A stretch of DNA of 17,308 bases, from assembly GCA_030670005.1 (NCBI GenBank), contig DAOVCL010000018.1, positions 1 through 17,308 of the forward strand, written 5' to 3'. Below, in pieces: positions 7,181-14,063 of this stretch. The position numbers were made by a program, and so were the translations under genes. The notes below the pieces were generated by a model. The model saw only the letters and a program-made list of their open reading frames with translations. It was not told the DNA's origin and searched no databases. The stretch is from Candidatus Zixiibacteriota bacterium. GTDB lineage: Bacteria; SM23-81; DAOVCL01. Positions within the stretch are counted from its first letter, which is position 1, and each line of letters begins with the position of its first letter.

Positions 7181-8452
7181 ATGAACCACAAGGCCTTTTA
7201 TATCTTTATTTTTATCTGGGGCATTTTTCTCTCCACTGCTCAGGCGGATAAGCTCCTGATCTATATGGACCTGGAACAGGCAGATCACCTGAAGGCCTAT
7301 GGCGTTGCCTATAAGGCATTGGAGTTAGGTTACCAAGTGGAGTGGCTGCTAAACTACCGGGGAGGATCATTTATGACACCTGCCTCCCAGGATGTAGCCC
7401 GCATCTGCCACCTGAGGGGGGTATCCTTCACTATAGTGGGAGGAAAGGGGATAGCCCAGATATACAAGGAGATCGAGGAGAGGAATATGGAGAATGTCCT
7501 CTTGGAGAAGGCACCATCCATAGCCATCTATACCCCACCCAACAAGCAGCCCTGGGATGATGCGGTCACCTTAGCCTTGACCTATGCCCAGATACCCTAC
7601 ACCACCCTCTGGGATGAGGAGGTCTTAATGGGGAGGTTGGAGGAGTTTGACTGGCTCCACCTCCACCACGAGGACTTCACCGGGCAGTATGGCAAGTTCT
7701 ACGGCTCTTACAGGAATGCCCTCTGGTATAAAAAAGAAGTGGCCATAAATCAGGAGATGGCCAAACATCTGGGCTTCTCCAAGATCTCTGAGCTAAAAAA
7801 GGCCGTGGCCAGGGCGATAAAGGATTATGTGGCCAGGGGGGGATTTCTCTTCTCTATGTGCTCGGCCACAGACGCCTATGATATTGGCTTAGCGGCCGAA
7901 GGGGTCGACATTGTGGATACCCCCTTTGATGGGGATCCGCCCGATCCAGATTGTCAGGCTAAGCTCGACTACTCAAAGACCTTTGCCTTCACCAACTTCA
8001 AGCTGATCACCAACCCCCTTGTCTACGAGTTCTCAGACATTGATATCAGCCCTCAGAATGGGTACCCGGCCCGAGGGCCTCTCCAGGATTCCTTCTCCCT
8101 CTTTGAGTTTTCGGCTAAATATGACCCCGTGCCCACTATGCTCACCCAGGACCATGTCTCAGTGATTAAGGGTTTTATGGGGCAGACAACGGCCTTTAGA
8201 AAGGACCTAATCAAAAAACATGTGATCATTATGGCTCAGGCGGTGGCCAATCCCAATGCGGTCAAATACCTGCATGGAAACTTCGGCCGAGGGACATTCA
8301 CCTATCTGGGGGGTCATGATCCTGAGGACTACACCCATTATGTCTATGATCCCCCCACAAACCTGGCCCTTTATAAGAATTCCCCTGGCTACAGGCTTAT
8401 CCTGAACAATGTCCTCTTCCCGGCAGCCAAGAAGAAGGAGAGAAAGACTTGA
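7181..8452 (+). CDS. Conserved exported protein of unknown function (glutamine-amidotransferase-like; database 'asparagine synthetase B' family)
   Basis: 423 residues with a clear signal peptide (hydrophobic 5-19, cleavage after STAQA, residue 22), so probably periplasmic or surface-located. I recall close relatives in several uncultured or deep-branching phyla labelled 'asparagine synthetase B', but there is no N-terminal Cys nucleophile and no PP-loop ATP site, so that name is not supported by the sequence. Visible features: an early 'ADHLKAYGVAYKAL' helix, 'YTPPNKQPWDDAVTLAL' (117-133), 'WLHLHHEDFTGQYG' (158-171), a 'GGFLFSMCSATDAYD' strand-turn with C227 that resembles the nucleophile elbow of class I amidotransferase/ThuA folds, and 'YLGGHDPEDY' (375-384) with a possible catalytic His. 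It is tightly coupled to rsmE. Function unknown; hydrolase or binding protein are guesses. Confidence 0.8.
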   Translation: MNHKAFYIFIFIWGIFLSTAQADKLLIYMDLEQADHLKAYGVAYKALELGYQVEWLLNYRGGSFMTPASQDVARICHLRGVSFTIVGGKGIAQIYKEIEERNMENVLLEKAPSIAIYTPPNKQPWDDAVTLALTYAQIPYTTLWDEEVLMGRLEEFDWLHLHHEDFTGQYGKFYGSYRNALWYKKEVAINQEMAKHLGFSKISELKKAVARAIKDYVARGGFLFSMCSATDAYDIGLAAEGVDIVDTPFDGDPPDPDCQAKLDYSKTFAFTNFKLITNPLVYEFSDIDISPQNGYPARGPLQDSFSLFEFSAKYDPVPTMLTQDHVSVIKGFMGQTTAFRKDLIKKHVIIMAQAVANPNAVKYLHGNFGRGTFTYLGGHDPEDYTHYVYDPPTNLALYKNSPGYRLILNNVLFPAAKKKERKT

Positions 8453-8483
8453 ATGGCTTATCATTTCGGAATATCAAAAGTGT

Positions 8484-8509
8484 GCTGTCAGAAGTTACCT
8501 CCTGACAGC
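8484..8509 (+). terminator. Hairpin after the exported protein gene
   Basis: GCTGTCAG pairs with CTGACAGC around a 10-base loop, 31 bases after the stop at 8452. The T-run is poor (TCTTACAATC), so it may be an RNA-stabilising hairpin rather than a terminator. Confidence 0.35.
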
Positions 8510-8532
8510 TCTTACAATCAATAATAGACGGG

Positions 8533-8868
8533 ATGGAGGGGATGAATAAGAATCCGGTAAATCCTGTTATCCTGTCAAAAAAAGCCCCGCCGCTTACGGC
8601 TAAGTTCAAGATAAAGGTTAAGGTGAAGAAGATCCTGGAGGGAGGGACCTGTCCCCTGGGACTGAAGCCTGGTGATGAGTTCGTCTTTGAGCACCTTCCA
8701 CCCCAGAACTTCTGCCACTGGGCCTTCCATGTGATCCTTCCCTTTGCCACCGCCCTCCGGTTCGGAGGGAATATCCCCTGGGAAAAGGAGGAGGGGAAGG
8801 CCACCCTCTGTTGTCCGGATGCTCAGAATCCGGTTGTCTTTGAGCTGGAGAGAATTAGACTTAAATAA
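8533..8868 (+). CDS. TIGR04076 family small cysteine-containing protein
   Basis: Up to 111 residues. The core matches the pattern I know for the TIGR04076 family: 'CPLGLKPGDEF' (40-50), 'CHWAFHVILPFATALRFGG' (61-79) and 'CCPDAQNPVVFELER' (93-107), with C40, C61, C93 and C94 likely conserved. The biochemical role is unknown; conserved cysteines suggest metal or redox binding (inference). The start is uncertain: ATG 8533 and ATG 8542 are both possible, GGAGGGG lying just before the second. The first ~17 residues (NPVNPVILSKK) are encoded by a repetitive AATCCGGTAAATCCTG-like stretch unlike the core, so the N-terminus may be an added extension. Confidence 0.75.
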   Translation: MEGMNKNPVNPVILSKKAPPLTAKFKIKVKVKKILEGGTCPLGLKPGDEFVFEHLPPQNFCHWAFHVILPFATALRFGGNIPWEKEEGKATLCCPDAQNPVVFELERIRLK

Positions 8869-8976
8869 TGTGTGAAAACACCGAATAACACCGAAATATC
8901 AGGAGATTATTTAGGTGAAAATCGGCCCTTGGGATCTCTTGTTATCTCAGTGTTTTTCGGTGTTTAATGCGTAATC
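8869..8976 (+). repeat. CACCGAA intergenic repeat, copy A
   Basis: Begins TGTGAAAACACCGAATAACA and ends TTCGGTGTTTAATGCGTAAT, so its ends can pair (AACACCGAA with TTCGGTGTT). It has a homologous copy in the opposite orientation at 16846-16962. Both share the two ends and a central TTTAGGTGAA. It starts directly at the stop of the TIGR04076 gene and ends before the rpmB ribosome binding site. Confidence 0.75.
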
Positions 8977-9000
8977 ATCGTTAAATCCTAAGGAGGAGAG

Positions 9001-9222
9001 ATGGCTAAAGTGTGCGATATATGTGGCAAACGACCGATGTTTGGCAACCGGGTCAGTCACGCCAAGAACAGAACCAAGAGGAGATGGTATCCCAACCTGC
9101 ACAGGGTTAGGGTGATGGTGGATGGAACTCCCAAGAGGCTCTCTGTCTGTACTCAATGTCTTAGATCTGGTAGAGTGAAGAAGGCCATCCAGCAGCCAAC
9201 TAAGCCCCCTGAATCCACCTGA
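9001..9222 (+). CDS. rpmB: 50S ribosomal protein L28 (zinc-binding form)
   Basis: 73 residues beginning MAKVCDICGKRPMFGNRVSH, the L28 signature. It carries two CxxC pairs (C5/C8 and C50/C53), so this is the zinc-ribbon form. AAGGAGGAGAG sits just before the ATG. It stands alone, as rpmB often does, preceded by repeat copy A and followed by a gene-poor stretch. Confidence 0.97.
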   Translation: MAKVCDICGKRPMFGNRVSHAKNRTKRRWYPNLHRVRVMVDGTPKRLSVCTQCLRSGRVKKAIQQPTKPPEST

Positions 9223-9291
9223 AAAGAGGGGATGGCTGTTACAACTGGCTGACGTCTGGAATCTTAGGATAGGTCCGTAGGGATAGATCTT

Positions 9292-9393
9292 CAGGTCTGT
9301 CCGATCTCTTCGGATGGGTCTAAAGACCTGTCTCTACACTTGTGGATGATATCATCCATCGAGAAACTTTTTCCATCAGGGCAGGAACCCTGA
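9292..9393. repeat. Cluster of palindromes in the rpmB 3' gap
   Basis: The 380 bases from 9223 to 9602 hold no intact gene. Nested palindromes are visible: CAGGTCT/AGACCTG (9292-9298 with 9324-9330) enclosing TCCGA/TCGGA; the 16-bp perfect palindrome TGGATGATATCATCCA (9343-9358); and TCAGGG/CCCTGA (9376-9393). They overlap the 3' end of a decayed ORF on the minus strand. Confidence 0.5.
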
Positions 9394-9547
9394 CGGCACG
9401 GCAAAACTTTTTTACGGTTAATTGAGTTACATCTCCCCTTGCTTTTGCCATAGCTTTTCGACGACTTCCAGAGGTAAACTCTGCAATTTCTATTCTGCGG
9501 GCTAAAGCTAATACCTCAAACCATCTACTATTGAACCCCTTTCCCTT
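9320..9547 (-). pseudogene. Fragment of a coding sequence, possibly a REP-associated (Y1) transposase C-terminus
   Basis: An open frame of ~75 codons between stops, without a good start codon at its beginning, reads like real protein ('FEVLALARRIEIAEF', 'SGSRRKAMAKARGDV', 'LTVKKFCRAVRVP'). The SGSRR...AR...L-V pattern resembles the DnaA-like C-terminal helix region seen in REP-associated tyrosine transposases, from memory. The tail 'WMISSTSVETGL' may continue that match in a shifted frame. No catalytic HUH/Tyr region is present. Nearby palindromes would fit. This is a tentative identification of a remnant. Confidence 0.3.
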
Positions 9548-9602
9548 TTAATCGTCAAGCACTTTCTGCACCACCGTCCCCTATTTATATATACCTACTC
9601 TG

Positions 9603-10382
9603 TTAGTCGGAATCCCCCCATTTATGTGAGTAGCAGACTATAAGCTGTTTTGGTGATGTTGACTCAAAGGGCGTTTCATCGTAATTCCCAAATTTAGCCT
9701 TAATTGTGAACCCATTGTAATAGAGAAGTTCATCAAGTTCCTGTGGGTAAAAAATCCGCATATTCAACTTTTCTACAACTTCCTCTGCCTGAATACCGAT
9801 TTTGTAGTACCATTTAATCCTGTTTATCTGGGTAGCAGCATCGTAAGTATTATTCTCTGTAATGACCACAGTTCCTTTTCCATCAGGGTCAGGATATTCA
9901 GCTACAGGATAACGCTTAGATGGGTCTCTCGTCAAAATATCAAGACGAGGATTGAATATATCAATGATAAATCTGCCTTTATCCTTTAAGTGCATTTTTA
10001 CACAAGAAAAGCATGATTTAATGCTCTCTAAATCCTGTAGATGGGCTATTGAGTTGAACGGGAAAAAGATAAGATTAAATTTCTTATTCAACTTGAAATT
10101 ACGGCAATCGGCCTTGATCCATTCGACATTAATCCCCTTTATTGCCGCCTTTCTTTTAGCCTGAGAGAGCATAGGTTCTGATATATCTAAGCCAGTGATT
10201 TGAATTCCCTCTTCAGCTATAGGAATCGTAATTCTTCCTGTTCCGCAGGCCAATTCGAGAACAGGTTCACCATATTTCTTAGTCTGCCGTAAGTAAAAGG
10301 GGATGTCATCTAAAAAATCCTTATTTTGGAGGTCATAATGCCTACCATCGCGGTAAAGATGCCCACAGTCAATAGGTTTCAT
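9603..10382 (-). CDS. Class I SAM-dependent methyltransferase
   Basis: 259 residues with a Rossmann-type methyltransferase domain (residues ~38-150): motif I 'VLELACGTGR' (41-50), the acidic residue ending strand 2 in 'ITGLDISEPM' (D66), motif 'IKADCRNFKL' and post-I 'FNLIFFPFNSIAHL'. It belongs to the methyltransferase_25/11-like group; the substrate cannot be told. The C-terminal ~100 residues add a beta-rich part typical of small-molecule methyltransferases. Its DNA is visibly richer in A/T than the flagellar, dnaJ and dnaX genes. GGAG lies ~11 bases before the ATG. The M3-like peptidase gene precedes it on the same strand, 128 bases upstream. Confidence 0.85.
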   Translation of the reverse strand: MKPIDCGHLYRDGRHYDLQNKDFLDDIPFYLRQTKKYGEPVLELACGTGRITIPIAEEGIQITGLDISEPMLSQAKRKAAIKGINVEWIKADCRNFKLNKKFNLIFFPFNSIAHLQDLESIKSCFSCVKMHLKDKGRFIIDIFNPRLDILTRDPSKRYPVAEYPDPDGKGTVVITENNTYDAATQINRIKWYYKIGIQAEEVVEKLNMRIFYPQELDELLYYNGFTIKAKFGNYDETPFESTSPKQLIVCYSHKWGDSD

Positions 10383-10510
10383 ACTATGTTTTCTCCATTT
10401 TGGCGTTTTTATCTAACAAAGGCGTGGGCAAGCAAATTCCCAACCAGCCCTTATACGAAGTGGAAAGGTGGTTTTCATCATCGGTTTATTGTTCCATAAT
10501 TTCAGGATGT

Positions 10511-11935
10511 TTACGTCCATATCCTCTCTCCGGTTGCCCCCTCTATTTTCTCCCGCCAAGGGATAAGATTTCCCGGTTTATAATAATTTTCTATCAAAAA
10601 GTCAAGGATCTCTCTATTTCCCATTATCTCACCGAATCTCTTTCTAAAGAAACGGAAGGTTACACTCTTTATCAGTTTGGCAAAGATATAATCTTTCATG
10701 TATAGAGGTGCGGAAAACACAAATTCTGACCAGATTCCAGAATCATCCTCTATTCCAAGATATTCTTTGGCTACTGCCTGCCATATTTTTTCAAAATTGG
10801 CTTCTGGATTTTTGTATAATTCAAGTTCAAAGGAAAGTTCACAAATAAACTCCCTGAATCTGAAAGCCTCATCTAATGTGAGTGCATTAAGGAATGTATC
10901 TATCTTATCTTCGGGGGGAGATATAAATTCTTGGAGCCATTCCCTCGTATCAATAAATCCAGACCATATATCTGCCATTCCCTCTTTAAAAGATTGATCA
11001 TCTATGAGAAGAAAACTCTTTGGCAAGTAGAGATAATGCATTGCATGTCCAAACTCATGAAAAAGAACCCTGTAATCCATATACCCGCCCACGGGGTTAT
11101 ATGTAACCCTTATATCTTCTCCCATTTTAAGGTTATAGCAGCCACCAGAGAACGCCATATCCTGAGTTTCTATCTTTATAGGTAAAGAACTCAAATCTAT
11201 TTCATACGATTCGAGAGTGGATTTTAGGCTCTCAATCATTCTTTCTTTTGGGAAGTAACTATCAGGAGGTAAGAAAAACTTATAAAACATAAATCTGAGG
11301 TCATACATCTGGAAACCGGAGATTTCCTCTCTTCCTTTTTTAATGAATTTCTTCCATACTCCTTCTGTATTTTTCTTGATCTTCAAGCATAAGTCAAAGA
11401 GATAATCTGATGAAATACTGTCTAAGGAGAGGATAAGGGCAGGATAGTTGGCAAATCCTTCTCCCTGCGCGAGTTTGTTAGCAAGCTTAATACTCTTCCT
11501 TGCTTGTTTTTCAATAGGATCAAGTAACGGTTTCCAACTTTGGTGTGCCTCCTTTCTTAATTTTCTGTGTGGACTTCTCATTAAAATTTTAGATCTTTCA
11601 TTGATTTTAACCTCTTTCCCATTAATCAAAGGTAGAAACTTATTCGCCCTCTCCTCTATCTCACTCCGCAGTGCAAACAGTCTCTTATCATATTCAATCC
11701 TGGCCTTAACGATTTCTTTCCTCAATATTTCTGCTTTCCTCTTACTTATTGGATTCTTTTCTCTTTTGAGAAGTGCTTCAGTTCTGTCTAAAAGATTGGG
11801 ATCGAGCAGTAGTTCTCTAACTTCTCTTGCCTTTTCATCTAATCTTTCCTTATCAAACGTCTCTTGATACCAGAGAAACATTTGCTCTTCCCAGTTTTTT
11901 TTAAGTCTAAGATCTATTTCATCTATCCAGTGCAT
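10511..11935 (-). CDS. M3/M2-like zinc metallopeptidase (gluzincin)
   Basis: 474 residues. The zinc site is HEFGH (H293, E294, H297) with the third ligand likely E318 in 'SFKEGMADIW', the spacing used by M3 (thimet/oligoendopeptidase F) and M2 peptidases. Upstream 'AFSGGCYNLKMGEDIRVTYNPVGGYMDYRVLFHEFGH' (in parts, 261-297) matches the M3 layout. There is no signal peptide, so it is probably a cytoplasmic oligopeptidase. It is shorter than typical PepF (~600 residues), with a reduced, mostly helical N-terminal half, and I cannot name a subfamily. The DNA is AT-richer than the neighbours, like the methyltransferase gene downstream, suggesting joint acquisition. Confidence 0.82.
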   Translation of the reverse strand: MHWIDEIDLRLKKNWEEQMFLWYQETFDKERLDEKAREVRELLLDPNLLDRTEALLKREKNPISKRKAEILRKEIVKARIEYDKRLFALRSEIEERANKFLPLINGKEVKINERSKILMRSPHRKLRKEAHQSWKPLLDPIEKQARKSIKLANKLAQGEGFANYPALILSLDSISSDYLFDLCLKIKKNTEGVWKKFIKKGREEISGFQMYDLRFMFYKFFLPPDSYFPKERMIESLKSTLESYEIDLSSLPIKIETQDMAFSGGCYNLKMGEDIRVTYNPVGGYMDYRVLFHEFGHAMHYLYLPKSFLLIDDQSFKEGMADIWSGFIDTREWLQEFISPPEDKIDTFLNALTLDEAFRFREFICELSFELELYKNPEANFEKIWQAVAKEYLGIEDDSGIWSEFVFSAPLYMKDYIFAKLIKSVTFRFFRKRFGEIMGNREILDFLIENYYKPGNLIPWREKIEGATGERIWT

Positions 11936-11992
11936 TATGTTCTTTCCCTTCTTAGATTGTCATTTGGCCCATCGTCACGCGAGCAAAAGAAG

Positions 11993-12007
11993 TCCCGCGA
12001 AGCGGGA
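11993..12007 (-). terminator. Terminator-like hairpin after the GNAT gene
   Basis: On the minus strand TCCCGC-TTC-GCGGGA is followed by CTTCTTTTGC, about 24 bases after the acetyltransferase stop. The stem is short but GC-pure. Confidence 0.5.
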
Positions 12008-12030
12008 TTTGGGCATAGGCCAAGATCTTG

Positions 12031-12489
12031 TCATAACTCTTTTCCCATGAACACATCAAAGCCCCAAGGTCTCTCAATTTCATCGGCTAAATTATATCCT
12101 AACTTTTCGTAGAAGTTGATAGCCCAATTGGCTTTCTCTATGGTGAGGAGCCTCAGTCTTCTGAGACCTATCTCTTTGGCTTTCCGTTCTAAATGGGTTA
12201 CCAAGACGGTTCCGATTCCCTTCCTTTGATGTTCGGGAAGTATGTAGACCCAGTGAATTCTTCCGGTTTCCTTACTTTCAATTTGTAGAGCTGCAACACC
12301 AACAATCTTGCTTTTGCTCCTATAGACATAAAATGTCATCCTCTCAAAATCCCTCAAGAGCTCTTGCTGCGAAAGAACGGGCTCCCTGAAATGTTCCTTC
12401 GGGATTGTGTTCTTATACGCTTCTCGATTGCTCCGGTTGATCACCAACAGAATATCTTCGGCATTATCCAAGCAGGCTTTCTCGATCAT
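12031..12489 (-). CDS. GNAT family N-acetyltransferase
   Basis: 152 residues from ATG 12489. The acetyl-CoA-binding motif A is clear: 'VYILPEHQRKGIGTVLVTHL' (81-100) with QRKGIG at 88-93, followed by 'NWAINFYEKLGY' (121-132), the usual motif B. The acceptor substrate is unknown. The frame extends upstream to 12561, but those 24 codons are encoded by a palindromic, GC-rich stretch and read 'SPLNSPSWGSSPQ', which is not family-like; I therefore place the start at 12489, though it lacks a strong Shine-Dalgarno. It is followed by a hairpin terminator at 11993-12007, so it is probably transcribed alone. Confidence 0.82.
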   Translation of the reverse strand: MIEKACLDNAEDILLVINRSNREAYKNTIPKEHFREPVLSQQELLRDFERMTFYVYRSKSKIVGVAALQIESKETGRIHWVYILPEHQRKGIGTVLVTHLERKAKEIGLRRLRLLTIEKANWAINFYEKLGYNLADEIERPWGFDVFMGKEL

Positions 12490-12639
12490 TTTGACTTCAG
12501 AAATAAGCCCCACTGCTTGCGGCGAGGAACCCCATGAGGGGGAGTTCAGCGGGGACTCCACTGCCTCAGAAATGGGACTTTCAATTGTATTATCCGTAAT
12601 ATAGCCACTTTATCGCCAATGTCAACCTGCTTATCCTCA

Positions 12640-12671
12640 GTCAGGGGAGGGCTAAATTTCTCTTGACTGAG
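12640..12671. repeat. 9-bp inverted repeat overlapping a promoter
   Basis: CCTCAGTCA and TGACTGAGG are perfect complements separated by ~20 bases; the right arm contains the TTGACT -35 box of the promoter for the cyclophilin-like gene. It could be an operator or a remnant repeat. Confidence 0.35.
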
Positions 12672-12690
12672 GGGAGAGGGGGATTATATT
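12663..12690 (+). promoter_or_regulatory. Putative sigma-70 promoter of the cyclophilin-like gene
   Basis: TTGACT (12663-12668), 16 bases, TATATT (12685-12690). Transcription would start near 12697, right at the first possible start codon, so that codon would be nearly leaderless. Confidence 0.45.
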
Positions 12691-12698
12691 AAATCGTT

Positions 12699-13079
12699 GT
12701 GGGAGGAAAAAAAATAAGGATAAAATCTGGGGGTTTAGAAGTTATGGCCAAGTTGAACCAGAGCCAAACCGCCCAGTTGATTTGGAACCATTTGCCCATA
12801 AGCTCCCGTATCAACACCTGGGGGGAGGAGATCTATTTCCCTATCCCAGTGAGGGCTGGGGAGGAGAACCCCCAAGAGGTGGTGAGGGAGGGGGACTTGG
12901 GTTATTGGCCTCCAGGAGAGGCCCTCTGTATCTTCTTCGGTCAAACCCCAATTAGCACAGAGGAGGAGGTTAAACCAGCGAGCCCGGTAAATATCATAGG
13001 AAGAGTGGAGGGAGACCTTCAGATCCTCAAGATGATGGCTTCTGAGGGGGGGGAGATAAGTATTGAAAGGGTTGAGTAA
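12699..13079 (+). CDS. Cyclophilin-like domain protein
   Basis: Up to 126 residues. 'KIRIKSGGLEV', 'TAQLIWNHLPISSRINTWGEEIYFPIPV' (in parts) and 'GDLGYWPPGEALCIFFGQTPIS' match the cyclophilin-like fold family (PF04126 type, as in Thermotoga TM1367). Its function is unknown; a peptidyl-prolyl isomerase activity has not been established for this family as far as I know. The start is odd: the only canonical codon before the first beta strand is GTG 12699, but GGGAGG lies at 12701-12706, after it, pointing to a start near 12714, where the in-frame codon is ATA. The first in-frame ATG (12744) would remove the first strand. Confidence 0.78.
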   Translation: MGGKKIRIKSGGLEVMAKLNQSQTAQLIWNHLPISSRINTWGEEIYFPIPVRAGEENPQEVVREGDLGYWPPGEALCIFFGQTPISTEEEVKPASPVNIIGRVEGDLQILKMMASEGGEISIERVE

Positions 13080-13080
13080 A

Positions 13081-13240
13081 CATTTCGGAATTTCTGAGAA
13101 ATTCCGAAATGTCGGGGGTTATTTGAAGGGGGTATGCCCCCTTCAAGGGTGACAGCGAAGCAATCCGAGCGAGCGCAGGATTGCGGAGCGCCAGAGGGTC
13201 GATACGACCCTATGGAGAAGTTAGCGAGCGAAGGGAGCTA
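13081..13240. repeat. Chain of five palindromes between the cyclophilin-like gene and tRNA-Ala
   Basis: Reading on: CATTTCGGAATTTC-TGA-GAAATTCCGAAATG (14-bp stem, 13081-13111), directly after the cyclophilin-like stop; TTGAAGGGGG-TATG-CCCCCTTCAA (10-bp stem, 13123-13146); GCAATCC/GGATTGC (7 bp) around 13160-13186; AGGGTCG-ATA-CGACCCT (7 bp) around 13195-13211; TTAGC/GCTAA around 13221-13240. The third and fifth loops both carry GAGCGA. The first hairpin may also end transcription of the preceding gene. Confidence 0.6.
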
Positions 13241-13249
13241 AGTTCAGGT

Positions 13250-13325
13250 GGGGCAGTAGCTCAGCTGGGAGAGCGCATCCCTCGCACGGATGAGGTCGGC
13301 GGTTCGATCCCGCTCTGCTCCACCA
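13250..13325 (+). tRNA. tRNA-Ala (anticodon CGC)
   Basis: A complete 76-base cloverleaf with encoded CCA. The acceptor GGGGCAG pairs with CTGCTCC including the G3-U70 pair that marks alanine; the D arm is AGCTC...GAGC; the anticodon stem CATCC/GGATG encloses CTCGCAC, giving anticodon CGC for GCG codons; the T arm holds GGTTCGATCCC. It lies between the palindrome chain and a TIR-bounded repeat, on the same strand as the SRP RNA gene. Confidence 0.97.
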
Positions 13326-13346
13326 TTTATTCTCTGGAAACATTTT

Positions 13347-13464
13347 TGCCACGAAGCCACTAAGAATATAAAACATAAGAGCAGTTCAGTTTGTAAACTG
13401 AATCGCTCTGCTGTGAATTTTTGTTTTAATCTGAATTTTATCAACATTTTATGTCTTTGTGGCA
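13347..13464. repeat. CCACGAAG-type intergenic palindromic element
   Basis: It starts TGCCACGAAGCCACTAAG and ends with CTTTGTGGCA; outer 10 bases match 9 of 10 as an inverted repeat. The interior holds a perfect TTCAGTTT-GT-AAACTGAA palindrome (~13386-13403) flanked by AGCAG/CTGCT. It fills the whole gap between tRNA-Ala and the SRP RNA gene. It contains no ORF with homology signs. Confidence 0.6.
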
Positions 13465-13495
13465 TATGGATTATTCAGATTGGGACTTTTTAGGA

Positions 13496-13772
13496 TATGG
13501 TCGTGCTAGACGGGGAGCCAGCGGTGCCCTGTAACCCGCAATCCGCTATAGCGGGGTTGAATTCCTTGCTTGAGGTCAACTTCTCTGGATGGGAGGGGGA
13601 GAAGTGGTGTTGAAGGTTGGGTCCTGCGCAACGGGGATGATGCCCAACCCCGTCAGGACCGGGAGGTAGCAGCGGCAAGCATCTATCTTCGTGTGCCGTA
13701 GGTTCACCTAACTGGAGCTAACTGGCCTTTCTTCCTCCATTGAAGGGGATCGAGGGGGGGTGCACGACCATA
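13496..13772 (+). ncRNA. ffs: Signal recognition particle RNA, bacterial large type
   Basis: RNA core of SRP, binding Ffh to target proteins to the membrane. The 5' part reads GTGCTAGACGGGGAGCCAGC followed by GGTGCCCTGTAACCCGC, the Alu-domain signature of large bacterial SRP RNAs. The domain IV hairpin has GGTTGGGTCCTGCGCAAC and GTCAGGACCGGGAGGTAGCA, with tetraloop GGGA (13661-13664) instead of the common GGAA, still of GNRA type. The ends pair perfectly over 11 bp: TATGGTCGTGC (13496-13506) with GCACGACCATA (13762-13772), fixing the length at ~277 bases. CCA-TAG-TGG followed by TTTTT (13768-13781) could end transcription. Its position before dnaX is conserved in many bacteria. Confidence 0.95.
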
Positions 13773-13781
13773 GTGGTTTTT

Positions 13782-13897
13782 CTATAACAGATCCCGGGGA
13801 TCAGTTTCCAGGGATTAGGGAAAAATCCGTGACAACTGCTAACCAACAACCGACGAATACCTGACTGTTGACCTCTGATCTCCGTGAACTGTTATAG
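13782..13897. repeat. Inverted repeat between SRP RNA and dnaX
   Basis: CTATAACAG (13782-13790) and CTGTTATAG (13889-13897) are exact complements; just inside them GATCAG (~13799) and CTGATC (~13875) also pair. Between lie degenerate ACAACTG/CAACCGAC-like words. The remaining ~165 bases to dnaX hold no clear gene. Confidence 0.5.
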
Positions 13898-14063
13898 CCA
13901 GAGATTTGGGATACAGGGATAGGCAAGAACTCATGATTGCACTGGAAGAGGTCAGCAAGTTCATAGAAGCTGATACAAAGTCTATGCGGAGTTCTATCCC
14001 TTGATTACTGGATTCCTTTTTGTGCGAACTGAAACCCAGCCCAAAAAACTGAAACGGTGAGAT

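Noticed and set aside
12490..12561. 24-codon upstream extension of the GNAT gene
   Set aside because: Encoded by a GC-rich palindromic stretch (CCCC-ATGA-GGGG), not conserved-looking; ATG 12489 fits the family start.
13181..13678. Small frames across the tRNA and SRP RNA genes
   Set aside because: They overlap well-supported RNA genes on either strand.
13934..14005. A 23-codon frame (MIALEEVSKFIEADTK...) before dnaX
   Set aside because: Protein-like but very short, without a ribosome binding site; could be a remnant but cannot be supported.
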